This document shows positions 23,241 to 31,999 of a stretch of 64,000 bases of DNA, in pieces. A program made the translations under genes and the position numbers. This DNA is from Sanguibacter keddieii DSM 10542 (GTDB lineage Bacteria; Actinomycetota; Actinomycetes; Actinomycetales; Cellulomonadaceae), in contig NC_013521.1 in the NCBI RefSeq assembly GCF_000024925.1, positions 744,001 through 808,000 of the forward strand, written 5' to 3'. The notes below the pieces were generated by a model, which was not told where the DNA came from, did not search any database, and worked only from the letters and a program-made list of their open reading frames with translations. Numbering within the stretch: the stretch's first letter is position 1; every line of letters begins with the position of its first letter.

Positions 23241-23832
23241 CCGAGCACCGGGCGTCGCCGGTGTCCAGGGCGATCTCCTTCGCGACGGCGGGGACGAGCA
23301 TGCGCCATGCCCACCCGGAGGCCTGCTCGGGGGACGGGCGCGGGACCATGTCAAGCCAGGCGGTGAGCACGCCGACGAGGGAGCCGGTGATGCCGGCCGC
23401 GACGATCTCGAGCGGCATCTCGGTCTCGGGATGGTCCGTGTGGTCGCTGACGCCCTGGGTGACGACCGCGTTGATCCGCGCGCCCAGGCGCGCCGACGCG
23501 ATGCTCGACCCGCCCTCGCCCAGGGCTCGCCGGTACAGCGCGGCGTTCTCGTCGAGGTGCTCGACGTAGCGCACGAGCAGGTCCGGCGGGTCGTCGGTCA
23601 GCTCGAGGGTGCCGGCCTCGTCGAGGTCGGCACCCGCCTGGCGTGCCCGCGCGTCGAGGGCGTCCGCGAGGAGGGTCTCCTTGTCGGCGTAGTGCTGGTA
23701 GAAGGTGCTGCGGTTGATGGTCGCCCGGTCGGCGATGTCGGCGACGGCGATCTCGTCGAGGTCGCGCTCGCGGGCGAGCGAGAGGAGCGCGTCCTGCAGC
23801 AGCGCTCGGGTGCGGGCGATCCGGGGGTCCAT
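23218..23832 (-). CDS. TetR-family repressor divergent from an MMPL transporter
   Basis: 204 residues. The N-terminal helix-turn-helix is IAVADIADRATINRSTFYQHYADKETLLADALDARA (about 28-63), typical TetR. The C-terminal ligand-binding domain ends in a Ser/Thr-rich tail. It is divergent from the MMPL exporter, with two interlocked palindromes between them (23872-23911). It most likely represses that exporter and is released by an exported compound or lipid. Confidence 0.9.
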   Translation of the reverse strand: MDPRIARTRALLQDALLSLARERDLDEIAVADIADRATINRSTFYQHYADKETLLADALDARARQAGADLDEAGTLELTDDPPDLLVRYVEHLDENAALYRRALGEGGSSIASARLGARINAVVTQGVSDHTDHPETEMPLEIVAAGITGSLVGVLTAWLDMVPRPSPEQASGWAWRMLVPAVAKEIALDTGDARCSVSGTTSP

Positions 23833-23871
23833 GTCCTCATTCTGTCAGGAGAGGGGCGTGTGCGGAACCCG

Positions 23872-23914
23872 CTAACCGACACGTGTTGCGTAGACGACGA
23901 TCGTTGCTTACGGT
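23872..23914. promoter_or_regulatory. Two interlocked palindromes over the MMPL promoter (TetR operators)
   Basis: Palindrome 1 spans 23872-23893, centred on ACACGTGT with CTA/TAG ends. Palindrome 2 spans 23890-23911, centred on ACGATCGT with GTA/TAC ends. They overlap by 4 bp. A plus-strand promoter TTGCGT (23886-23891), 17 bp, TACGGT (23909-23914) lies within them, so binding would block it. Confidence 0.65.
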
Positions 23915-24003
23915 GGCAGTGTCGTCCGACGGTGTACGACGTCGCGGCCCCACCGCAGTCCGTCTCCACCCCCCGGGACCTCCCGGACGACCAAGGGATC
24001 ACC

Positions 24004-26295
24004 ATGGCCTCCTTCCTCTACAGGGTCGGGCACTTCTCGTTCACCAGGCGGTGGATCGTGCTCGTCACCTGGCTGCTCGTGCTCGCCGCAGCCGGCGCCG
24101 GTGCGCTCGCCTCGGGTATCAAGCTCACCGAGCAGCTGACCATCCCGGGCGTCGAGTCCGCGACCGCCCAGACCATCCTCGAGGAGCGCTTCGGCGAGGC
24201 AGCCTCCGGCGTGGGCTCCGGCACGGGCGGTGCGGCCGCGGCCGGCGCCGACGCCGAGCAGCCCGCCTCCACCCGCTTCGTGGTCCAGGCCCCCGAGGGC
24301 ACGAACCTCGTCGAGGACGGCAGCCTCCAGACCGTGCTCGGCGCCCTCGCCCCCGTCGGCGAGCAGCCACAGGTGGCGTCGGTCTCCGACCCGACCCAGA
24401 CCGGGACCGTGGCGCCTGACGGCGGCGCCGTCTACGTCGACATCCAGTTCACGGTCCCCTCGGACGACGTGAGCGACGCGACCCTCGACACCATCGCCAC
24501 CGCCGAGACCACGCTCTCCGACGACGGCTTCACCGTCGCCGTCGCCGGCGGTCCCTACACCGAGCCCCTCGAGTTCCTCGGCCCGACCGAGCTCGTCGGC
24601 GTCGTCGTGGCGCTCGTCGTGCTCCTGGTGACCTTCGGGTCCTTGCTCGCCGCCGGCATGCCCATCCTCAGCGCGCTCCTCGGCGTGGGTATCGGCGTCG
24701 CCGGTGTCCTCTCGCTCTCCGCGGTCGTCACCATCTCGTCGGCCACCCTGACTCTCGCCCTCATGCTGGGGCTCGCGGTCGGGATCGACTACGCGCTGTT
24801 CCTGCTCTCCCGGCACCGGCAGCAGCTGGCCGAGGGCGTCGCCCCGGCCGAGTCCGCCGGGCGTGCCGTCGGCACCGCCGGGTCGGCGGTCGTCTTCGCC
24901 GGGGCCACCGTGGTCATCGCCCTCGCCGGTCTGTCCGTCACCGGGATCCCGTTCCTCGCGACCATGGGTCTGGCTGCCGCGGCGACCGTCGCGATCGCCG
25001 TCCTCATCGCGATCACGCTCCTGCCCGCCATCATGGGCTTCGCCGGTGAGCGCCTCGTGCCCCGGGGCCGTGCCGCGGCCCGTGCGCAGCGCTCCTCCAA
25101 GGCGGAGAACCGTTGGGGTTCCTTCGTCACCACGCACCCCGTCTGGACCCTCGTGGTCGGCGTGCTGCTGCTCGGCACCGTCGCCCTCCCCGCGACGCAG
25201 ATGCGCCTCGGCCTGCCCGACGCCGGCCAGGAGCCCGCGTCGTCGCACGACCGCCAGGCCTACGACCTGCTCGCCGAGGGCTTCGGCCCCGGCATCAACG
25301 GTCCGCTCGTCGTGCTGATCGACGCCGAGTCCGACCCGTCCGTGCTGCCCACGGCGATGGAGCAGATGACCACGGCACTCGACGGCGTCGCGAACGTCGC
25401 GGCGGTGGCTCCCGCCACCCCGAACGGTGCGATCGAAGGCATGGAGGCTCCCGAGGGCACGCCCCAGGCCGACGCGGCCATCATCACGGTCATCCCGACG
25501 ACCGGCCCCAACGCCGAGGAGACCGCGGACGTCGTCCACGACATCCGAGACGTCCGCGGCGCGGTCGAGGAGGCCACCGGTGCCACGGTGTGGGTCACCG
25601 GCGCGGCTGCGGCCAACATCGACGTCACCGAGAAGCTCGCCGACGCCCTCCCGCTGTTCCTCGCGATCGTCGTAGGTCTCGCGATCGTCCTGCTGCTCGT
25701 CGCGTTCCGCTCGCTCCTCGTCCCGCTGACCGCGGTCCTCGGGTTCCTGCTGACCGTCGCCGCCGCCTTCGGTGCCACGACGGCCGTCTACCAGTGGGGC
25801 TGGCTCGCCGACGTGTTCTCGGTGGCGACCCCCGCGCCGCTGCTGAGCTTCATGCCGGTGCTCCTCGTCGGCGTGCTGTTTGGGCTCGCCATGGACTACC
25901 AGGTGTTCCTCGTGTCCCGCATGCGCGAGGACTTCACCCACGGGGCCGACGCCATGCGCGCCGTGCGCTCCGGGTACGCCCACGGCGCCCGGGTGGTGCT
26001 CGCCGCGGCGCTCATCATGATCGCCGTCTTCGCGAGCTTCGTGTTCTCGGGCAACACCACCATCGGCCCGATCGCCTTCGCGCTCGGCTTCGGCATCGCG
26101 GTCGACGCCCTCGTGGTCCGCATGACCATGATCCCGGCGGTCATGGCGCTGCTCGGTCGCTCGGCCTGGTGGCTGCCCCGCTGGCTCGACAAGGCGCTGC
26201 CCAACGTCGACATCGAGGGCGCCTCCCTCGAGACGAGCGGTGCGACGCACGGCTCGAAGAAGGACGACGAGCACGCGCCGAAGACCACGGCCTGA
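24004..26295 (+). CDS. MMPL-family RND transporter
   Basis: 763 residues from the ATG at 24004 with AAGGGA upstream. The layout is duplicated RND: one N-terminal helix (WIVLVTWLLVLAAAGAGAL), an extracytoplasmic domain, then six helices from LVGVVVALVVLLVTFG. The proton-relay-type GLAVGIDYALFLLSRHRQ motif precedes the second helix pair. The second half repeats the plan (ADALPLFLAIVVGLAIVLLLV, GLAMDYQVFLVSRMRE). It resembles MmpL/ActII-3 exporters of lipids or hydrophobic drugs; the substrate is unknown. It is probably repressed by the divergent TetR. It is followed by a strong terminator. Confidence 0.92.
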   Translation: MASFLYRVGHFSFTRRWIVLVTWLLVLAAAGAGALASGIKLTEQLTIPGVESATAQTILEERFGEAASGVGSGTGGAAAAGADAEQPASTRFVVQAPEGTNLVEDGSLQTVLGALAPVGEQPQVASVSDPTQTGTVAPDGGAVYVDIQFTVPSDDVSDATLDTIATAETTLSDDGFTVAVAGGPYTEPLEFLGPTELVGVVVALVVLLVTFGSLLAAGMPILSALLGVGIGVAGVLSLSAVVTISSATLTLALMLGLAVGIDYALFLLSRHRQQLAEGVAPAESAGRAVGTAGSAVVFAGATVVIALAGLSVTGIPFLATMGLAAAATVAIAVLIAITLLPAIMGFAGERLVPRGRAAARAQRSSKAENRWGSFVTTHPVWTLVVGVLLLGTVALPATQMRLGLPDAGQEPASSHDRQAYDLLAEGFGPGINGPLVVLIDAESDPSVLPTAMEQMTTALDGVANVAAVAPATPNGAIEGMEAPEGTPQADAAIITVIPTTGPNAEETADVVHDIRDVRGAVEEATGATVWVTGAAAANIDVTEKLADALPLFLAIVVGLAIVLLLVAFRSLLVPLTAVLGFLLTVAAAFGATTAVYQWGWLADVFSVATPAPLLSFMPVLLVGVLFGLAMDYQVFLVSRMREDFTHGADAMRAVRSGYAHGARVVLAAALIMIAVFASFVFSGNTTIGPIAFALGFGIAVDALVVRMTMIPAVMALLGRSAWWLPRWLDKALPNVDIEGASLETSGATHGSKKDDEHAPKTTA

Positions 26296-26318
26296 CTTGC
26301 GACGGCTGTCCCTGACCG

Positions 26319-26352
26319 CCCCTCGTCACCGGTGCACACCGGTGACGAGGGG
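26319..26352. terminator. Bidirectional terminator after the MMPL gene
   Basis: Perfect 15-bp stem (26319-26333 with 26338-26352) with a GCAC tetraloop, 3 bp from the convergent gene's stop. Confidence 0.88.
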
Positions 26353-26355
26353 CTG

Positions 26356-26925
26356 TCACTGGCACTCCTCGGCACTCACGTCCAGCTCCGGCCGGACTCT
26401 CGAGATCCAGGCACGGACGTGAGCCAGCTCCTCGTCGTCGGCGAGGACCACGGAGTGGGAGCGCCCGTCCGTGGTACGGATGCCGAAGCTGGGACCGGTG
26501 CGGTTCGCGAGAGCGAGCACCCCACCGCTCGCCAACCTCAGCCCGATCCCTGGGCTCTTCCACGGTGCGGCCGACGGCCAGTACTCGACGGATGCGATCC
26601 TCGTGAGGGGGATGGTCCGCGACAGGACGGGCCAGTAGACGAGTCGGAGCCCGTCGTCGCCGCCCTCGACCCAGTGGGCCGCCAGTGCGAGCGGCCACAT
26701 GCAGATCGCCATGAACGCGATCACCGCGAGCAGGGGCGATGGTGCGCCCTCCGGGTCCGCGAGCTCGCCGGGGAGATAGAGCACCCCGACCCAGGGCGTC
26801 GTGAAGGCGATCGCTCGCAGCCAGAGGTGGAGGTGGATCTTGCTGGTCGCCCAGGTGCTGGAACCGGCCACTGCTGGCCGGCTCCGACGTCCGCGGTGTC
26901 CTGCCGACGCTCCTTCTCCTCCCAT
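26356..26925 (-). CDS. Small membrane protein with a PH-like cytoplasmic domain
   Basis: 189 residues from the ATG at 26925, sharing a base with the DctA stop (TGATG). After a basic N-terminus there are two hydrophobic segments (LRAIAFTTPWVGVLYL and LLAVIAFMAICMWPLALAA). A beta-rich domain follows (LVYWPVLSRTIPLTRIASVEYW, GIGLRLASGGVLALANRTGPSFGIRTTDG) that looks like a bacterial PH domain. The function is unknown. Coupling to dctA suggests co-expression, but no direct role in dicarboxylate uptake is evident. Confidence 0.75.
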   Translation of the reverse strand: MGGEGASAGHRGRRSRPAVAGSSTWATSKIHLHLWLRAIAFTTPWVGVLYLPGELADPEGAPSPLLAVIAFMAICMWPLALAAHWVEGGDDGLRLVYWPVLSRTIPLTRIASVEYWPSAAPWKSPGIGLRLASGGVLALANRTGPSFGIRTTDGRSHSVVLADDEELAHVRAWISRVRPELDVSAEECQ

Positions 26926-28406
26926 CAGGTCGTCTGGGCCGGGTGGACTGCCGGTGCGCTGCTGGCCGGCTCGGTGGGCGCGACGCGTGGGTTCGGGTCG
27001 ACAGGCTGCTCCGGCTCCACGGGCTGCTCCTCGCCCGGGCGAGGAGCATCGGCGCTCAGGAGGGCGTCGACGTCCACGCTGCCGGGGTCCGCGAGCACGG
27101 CGCGCAGACGCTCGCGGTCCAGGTCGCCGGTCCACCGGGCGATCACCAGGGTGCCGATCCCGTTGCCGGCCAGGTTGGTCAGTGCCCGTCCCTCCGACAT
27201 GAACCGGTCGATCCCCACGATGAGCGCGATCCCCGCCACGGGGATCACCGAGTCGAAGGCCGTGAGCGTGGCCGCGAGCGTCACGAGCCCCGCCCCGGAC
27301 ACCCCTGCCGCGCCGTTCGACGAGACGAGCATGAAGGCGAGCAGTGCGACCTGGGTCGTGAGCGGCACCTCGATCCCGAAGGCCTGAGCGATGAAGATCG
27401 CCCCCATCGCCATGTAGATCGCGGTGCCGTCGAGGTTGAACGAGTACCCGGTCGGGATCGTCATGCCGACCACGTGCCTCGGGGCGCCGGCCGCCTCCAT
27501 CTTGCGCATGATCCGAGGCAGCACGGTCTCGGATGACGAGGTCCCGAGCACGATGAGCAGCTCGTCCTTGATGTAGCGCAGGTACCGGAAGACCGAGAAC
27601 CCGGCGATCCGGCAGACCGGCCCGAGCACCAGCAGCAGGAACAGCAGGCAGGTCAGCCAGAACGCCCCCATGAACGCCGCGAGCGATCCGAGGATCGCCG
27701 AGCCGTTGCTGCCGATGGTGAAGGCGATGCCGCCGAAGGCCCCGAGGGGCGCCGTCCACATCACGAGCCGGATGATCCCGAACATGAGGTGCGCGAAGGT
27801 GTCGAGCGCGCGCACCACGCCGTCGGCCCGTGCCCCGAGAGAGGTGACGGCGACCGCGACCAGCACGGCCAGCACGAGCACCTGCAGGAGCTGCCCGTCG
27901 ACGAAGGCACCGACGAAGGACGCGGGTACGAGGTCCAGCACGAACGAGGTCATGCCGGTGTCCTGGGACTCGGTCGCCGCGATCGCCGCGTCGGCCGCAG
28001 AGGTGTCGAAGGTCGCGAGGTCGAAGCCCAGGCTGGCGCCGGGACGCAGCACGTTGATGACCACCAGGCCGATGCCGAGCGCGAAGACCGTGGTGATGTT
28101 GAAGTACAGCACCGTGCGCAGCGCGAGCCCGCCGGCTCTGGCCAGGTTGCCCATCTGGGCGATGCCGACCACGATCGTCGCGAAGATCGTCGGGGCGATG
28201 ACCACCTTGACGAGCTTGATGAACAGGTCCGCCATCCAGCGGGTCTTCGCCGCCTGGTCGGGGGCGACCAGCCCGAAGACGATCCCGAGGGCGATGGCGA
28301 CCAGCACCCAGACGTAGAGGTGGTGGTAGAACCGCCGGCGTCGCCTGGGGGAGACCGCGGCAGCCGGTGCTGCCACGGCCTCAGTCCTCGCTCGCCGGGG
28401 TGACAT
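26925..28406 (-). CDS. dctA: C4-dicarboxylate:cation symporter (DctA / DAACS family)
   Basis: 493 residues if started at the ATG at 28406, which lies inside the pckG end. An in-frame GTG at 28376, just after the pckG stop with GAGGA upstream, is an equally good start. Eight membrane helices are interrupted by hallmark loops: the Ser-rich [19 protein letters not shown] (re-entrant loop 1) and [19 protein letters not shown] with the NxDGT substrate/Na site. An acidic/proline-rich C-tail ends the protein. It would import succinate, fumarate or malate. Co-transcription with pckG fits growth on C4 acids. Confidence 0.92.
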   Translation of the reverse strand: MSPRRARTEAVAAPAAAVSPRRRRRFYHHLYVWVLVAIALGIVFGLVAPDQAAKTRWMADLFIKLVKVVIAPTIFATIVVGIAQMGNLARAGGLALRTVLYFNITTVFALGIGLVVINVLRPGASLGFDLATFDTSAADAAIAATESQDTGMTSFVLDLVPASFVGAFVDGQLLQVLVLAVLVAVAVTSLGARADGVVRALDTFAHLMFGIIRLVMWTAPLGAFGGIAFTIGSNGSAILGSLAAFMGAFWLTCLLFLLLVLGPVCRIAGFSVFRYLRYIKDELLIVLGTSSSETVLPRIMRKMEAAGAPRHVVGMTIPTGYSFNLDGTAIYMAMGAIFIAQAFGIEVPLTTQVALLAFMLVSSNGAAGVSGAGLVTLAATLTAFDSVIPVAGIALIVGIDRFMSEGRALTNLAGNGIGTLVIARWTGDLDRERLRAVLADPGSVDVDALLSADAPRPGEEQPVEPEQPVDPNPRVAPTEPASSAPAVHPAQTT

Positions 28407-30321
28407 CGCGCCCGTCGTGCTCTGCCAGACGCCCGCGCAGCGCGGCGAGCTCCGCGTGCAGCGCCGGCGGGACGCGGTCGCCGAAGCGTCGGAAGAACTC
28501 CTCGGTCGACCGCACCTCCTCGGCCCACGAGACCGGGTCGACGGCGAACAGCGCGGCCGTGGTCTCCTCGCTCAGCCCGAGCCCGTCGAGGTCGAGCGCC
28601 CCCGGCGCCGGGACGAGACCGAGAGGGCTGGGGACCGAGGCCGCTCGTGCACGAGGCGGCAGCTCGGCGGGCGAGCGTCCGACCGGCGACGTGACCGGGT
28701 CGCGGGTCTCCGTGCGGCGGGCGATCCACTCGACGACCCGGGAGTTCTCGCCGAAGCCGGGCCACAGGTACCGGCCGTCCTCGCCGGTGCGGAACCAGTT
28801 GACGGAGAAGATCAGCGGGCGCCCCTGGTCGGACAGCCGAGAACCGGTCTCGACCCAGTGTGCCCAGTGGTCTGCCATGTCGTACCCGCAGAAGGGCAGC
28901 ATCGCGAAGGGGTCGCGGCGCAGCTCACCGACCGTCCCCTCGGCGGCGGCCGTGCGCTCCGACGAGATGGTCGCGCCGAGGAAGACCCCGTGCTCCCACG
29001 AGAACGCCTGGGCCACGAGCGGCACGTTGGTCGCGCGCCGGCCGCCCAGCACGATCGCGTCGACCACCACACCGGCAGGGTCCTCCCAGGTGTCGGCGAT
29101 CGTGGGGCACTGCGCCGCGGACACCGTGAACCGGGCGTTGGGGTGGGCAGCGGGCCTCCCCGACGCGGGCGTCCAGTCCTGCCCCAGCCAGTCGACGAGG
29201 TGGTCGGGCGGCGTGTCCGTCAGCCCCTCCCACCAGACGTCGCCGTCGTCGGTGAGCGCGACGTTGGTGAAGATCGTGTCCCGCGCGATCGTCGCGATCG
29301 CCGCGGGGTTGGTCGACGGCCCGGTGCCGGGCGCCACCCCGAAGAACCCGGCCTCGGGGTTGATCGCCCGCAGGCGGCCCTCGTCGTCGGGCCGCATCCA
29401 CGCGATGTCGTCCCCGACCGTCTCGACGGTCCACCCCGGGACGGTCGGGCGCAGCATCGCGAGGTTCGTCTTGCCGCAGGCCGAGGGGAACGCGGCAGCC
29501 AGGTGGAACACCCTCCCCTCGGGCGAGGTCACCCGCACGAGCAGCATGTGCTCGGCGAGCCAGCCCTCGTCCCGGCCGATCACCGACGCGATGCGCAGCG
29601 CGAAGCACTTCTTGCCCAGCAGCGCGTTCCCGCCGTAGCCGGAGCCGTAGGACCAGATCTCGCGGGTCTCGGGGAAGTGCGAGACGTACTTGAGGTCCGA
29701 GCAGGGCCACGGGACGTCGTCGGCGCCTTCCACGAGCGGGGCGCCGACCGAATGGACCGCGGGGACCCAGGGAGCGCCGTCCCGGATCAGCCGGTACACG
29801 TCGCTCCCGGTCCGGGTCATGATCGACATGCTGACGACCACGTAGGGGGAGTCCGTGATCTCGATGCCCACCTGGGAGAGAGGCCCGCCGACGGGGCCCA
29901 TCGAGAACGGCACCACGTACATGGTGCGGCCGCGCATGCACCCGGCGAAGGCTGCCGCCAGCTCGGCGCGCATGAGCGTCGGGTCGCGCCAGATGTTGGT
30001 CGGCCCGGCGTCGGACTCCTGCTCGGGGCACACGAAGGTCCGCGACTCGACCCGCGCGACGTCGGACGGGTCCGAGCGGGCGAGGTAGCTGTTCGGTCGC
30101 AGGTCGGGGTCGAGCGGCAGGAGCGTGCCCCGCTCGACCATGAGCCGGGTGAGGCGCTCGCGCTCCGCGTCCGAGCCGTCGCACCACACGACCTCGTCGG
30201 GCTGGGTGAGCGCCGCGACCGCCTCGACCCACTCGGCGTAGGGGAGCGGCAGGGGAGTGGTGCGGGGTGGAGCGGCGTGCTGGTCCTCGCGCTGGCTGCG
30301 GGCGTCGGAGGTGAGCGTCAT
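28381..30321 (-). CDS. pckG: Phosphoenolpyruvate carboxykinase (GTP)
   Basis: 646 residues. The GTP-type PEPCK signature [12 protein letters not shown] (279-290) contains the P-loop and catalytic cysteine. Other hallmarks are [30 protein letters not shown] and [12 protein letters not shown]. It converts oxaloacetate plus GTP to phosphoenolpyruvate, the entry step of gluconeogenesis. It is first in an operon with dctA. It is divergent from a RamB-type regulator across an operator-like dyad, which links it to acetate/organic-acid control. Confidence 0.96.
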   Translation of the reverse strand: MTLTSDARSQREDQHAAPPRTTPLPLPYAEWVEAVAALTQPDEVVWCDGSDAERERLTRLMVERGTLLPLDPDLRPNSYLARSDPSDVARVESRTFVCPEQESDAGPTNIWRDPTLMRAELAAAFAGCMRGRTMYVVPFSMGPVGGPLSQVGIEITDSPYVVVSMSIMTRTGSDVYRLIRDGAPWVPAVHSVGAPLVEGADDVPWPCSDLKYVSHFPETREIWSYGSGYGGNALLGKKCFALRIASVIGRDEGWLAEHMLLVRVTSPEGRVFHLAAAFPSACGKTNLAMLRPTVPGWTVETVGDDIAWMRPDDEGRLRAINPEAGFFGVAPGTGPSTNPAAIATIARDTIFTNVALTDDGDVWWEGLTDTPPDHLVDWLGQDWTPASGRPAAHPNARFTVSAAQCPTIADTWEDPAGVVVDAIVLGGRRATNVPLVAQAFSWEHGVFLGATISSERTAAAEGTVGELRRDPFAMLPFCGYDMADHWAHWVETGSRLSDQGRPLIFSVNWFRTGEDGRYLWPGFGENSRVVEWIARRTETRDPVTSPVGRSPAELPPRARAASVPSPLGLVPAPGALDLDGLGLSEETTAALFAVDPVSWAEEVRSTEEFFRRFGDRVPPALHAELAALRGRLAEHDGRDVTPASED

Positions 30322-30412
30322 CGCTGGTCCTTCCGTGTGGTGGGTCGGTGCGGCGGAGGTGCGCCTGCTCTCACCCTGCGACCGCGCTCGCGAGCCTTCA
30401 ACCTCGCAGACC

Positions 30413-30442
30413 TGGCAAGAAGCACCGAAGTTGCCATATCGT
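30413..30442. promoter_or_regulatory. TGGCAA-N12-TTGCCA dyad over the pckG/RamB-type intergenic promoter
   Basis: Perfect 6-bp inverted arms (30413-30418 and 30431-30436). The right arm touches TATCGT (30437-30442), a -10 box 6 nt before the regulator's ATG; the left arm falls at its -35 position. TTGC/GCAA arms recall RamB-type sites. Autoregulation and pckG control are inferred. Confidence 0.6.
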
Positions 30443-30448
30443 CAATAC

Positions 30449-31918
30449 ATGACAGAGCGGTCAGAGCGCACGACGTCCACCGACCTGCTGACCCTCGGGC
30501 GTCGGGTCCGCCACTTCCGCACCGGCGCGGGCCTCACCCTCGAGGACCTGGCCGAGCGGACAGGCGTCGACACCAGCCAGCTGTCACGCATCGAGAACGG
30601 GCTGCGCGAACCGCGCCTCTCGCTGCTCGACGCGGTCGCGGGCGCACTCGGGGTCCCCGTCGCGACCTTGCTCGCGAGCACGCCGCCCACCCGGCGTGCG
30701 GGTCTCGAGATCGAGCTCGACCGGGCGCAGCGCGACCCCTTCTACCCGACGCTCGGCCTGCCGCCGGTCCGCCCCAGCCAGCGCCTGCCGCTGCCCGTTC
30801 TCGAGAACCTCGTCGGTCTGCACCGGGAGCTGGCGCGCCGCGCCACCCAGGCCGTCGCGACCCCCGCCGAGGCCCGGCGGGCCAACACCGCGCTGCGGCT
30901 CGACATGCAGGCGCGCGACAACTACCTCCCTGACATCGAGGAGGCGGGGGAGGAGCTCGTCCGTGCCGCCGGGTACACCTCCGGAGCGCTCACGCACCGC
31001 ACCGTCGCGCGGATGGCCGAGCACCTCGGGTTCACGCTCCTGCACGTCGACGACCTCCCGCGCTCGACCCGCACGGTCACCGACCTCGTGCACGGGCGCA
31101 TCTACCTGCCGCCCGCCTCGATCCCCGGCGGCCACGGCCTGCGGTCGCTGGCCCTCCAGGCGATCGCGCACCGCGTGCTCGGGCACACGAGGCCGACCTC
31201 TTACGCGGACTTCCTGCGCCAGCGCCTCGAGATCACCTGCTTCGCCGCCGCGTGCCTCGTGCCCCAGGGGGCCGCGGTCGAGTGGCTCGTCGACCGCAAG
31301 CGGGAGCGCGACCTCGCCGTCGAGGACTTCCGCGACGCCTTCGGAGTCACCCACGAGGCCGCTGCCCAGCGCCTGACCAACCTCGCGACCGTCCACCTCG
31401 GCATCCAGCTGCACTTCCTGCGGGTCGGCGACGACGGCGGGCTGACCCGCGGCTACGAGAACGACGGGCTCCCTCTCCCGGTCGACGTCACCGGCGCGAT
31501 CGAGGGGCAGATCGTCTGCCGGCACTGGTCGGCGCGCAGCGCCTTCGCGCGACGCGACCGCACGACGGAGACGTACCAGTACACCGACACCCCGGCAGGC
31601 ACCTTCTGGTGCTCGACGCAGACCGGGACCACCTCGGCGGGCGACTTCTCGGTGACCGTCGGGGTGCCCTTCGACAGCGCGCGGTGGTTCCGCGGCCGTG
31701 AGACCACCGTGCGCCGGAGGTCGTCGTGCCCGGACGAGGGGTGCTGCCGTCGTCCGCCAGCCGACCTCGTCGAGCGGTGGTCGGCGGCCGCCTGGCCGAG
31801 CGCCACCATGCACCAGCACGTGCTCTCGGCGCTCCCGACGGGCTCGTTCCCAGGAGTCGACGACACCGAGGTCCTCACCTTCCTCGAGCGCCACGCGCCG
31901 TCGGACGCAGCCGACTGA
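30449..31918 (+). CDS. RamB/ScfR-type XRE regulator of acetate and short-chain acyl metabolism
   Basis: 489 residues from the ATG at 30449 (leaderless, 6 nt after TATCGT). The N-terminal HTH_3 is GRRVRHFRTGAGLTLEDLAERTGVDTSQLSRIENG. The middle has an IrrE/DUF955-like domain (LVHGRIYLPPASIPGGHGLRSLALQAIAHRVLGH) lacking a full HExxH. The C-terminal DUF2083-type domain has Cys residues (QIVCRHWSARSAF, SSCPDEGCCRRPP). This order is that of RamB from Corynebacterium and other short-chain fatty acyl regulators. Those control isocitrate lyase, acetate activation or the methylcitrate cycle, sometimes with acyl-CoA as ligand. The neighbouring pckG fits. Confidence 0.85.
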   Translation: MTERSERTTSTDLLTLGRRVRHFRTGAGLTLEDLAERTGVDTSQLSRIENGLREPRLSLLDAVAGALGVPVATLLASTPPTRRAGLEIELDRAQRDPFYPTLGLPPVRPSQRLPLPVLENLVGLHRELARRATQAVATPAEARRANTALRLDMQARDNYLPDIEEAGEELVRAAGYTSGALTHRTVARMAEHLGFTLLHVDDLPRSTRTVTDLVHGRIYLPPASIPGGHGLRSLALQAIAHRVLGHTRPTSYADFLRQRLEITCFAAACLVPQGAAVEWLVDRKRERDLAVEDFRDAFGVTHEAAAQRLTNLATVHLGIQLHFLRVGDDGGLTRGYENDGLPLPVDVTGAIEGQIVCRHWSARSAFARRDRTTETYQYTDTPAGTFWCSTQTGTTSAGDFSVTVGVPFDSARWFRGRETTVRRRSSCPDEGCCRRPPADLVERWSAAAWPSATMHQHVLSALPTGSFPGVDDTEVLTFLERHAPSDAAD

Positions 31919-31987
31919 CCGAGGGCGCTCGAGGCAGTTCCCAGAAAACTCGCAGGACACAGTCGGTGGACAGCCAGGGTTCTTTCC

Positions 31988-31993
31988 TACCGT
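31988..31993 (+). promoter_or_regulatory. Leaderless promoter -10 (TACCGT)
   Basis: TACCGT, then 6 nt, then the ATG at 32000. TGGACA at 31967-31972 is a possible -35, but with only a 15-bp spacer. Confidence 0.5.
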
Positions 31994-31999
31994 GCGAGA

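Noticed and set aside
30949-31250. M78/IrrE-like metallopeptidase activity in the RamB-type regulator
   Set aside because: The HExxH zinc motif is not present (HRVLGH instead), so a peptidase claim is not supported.
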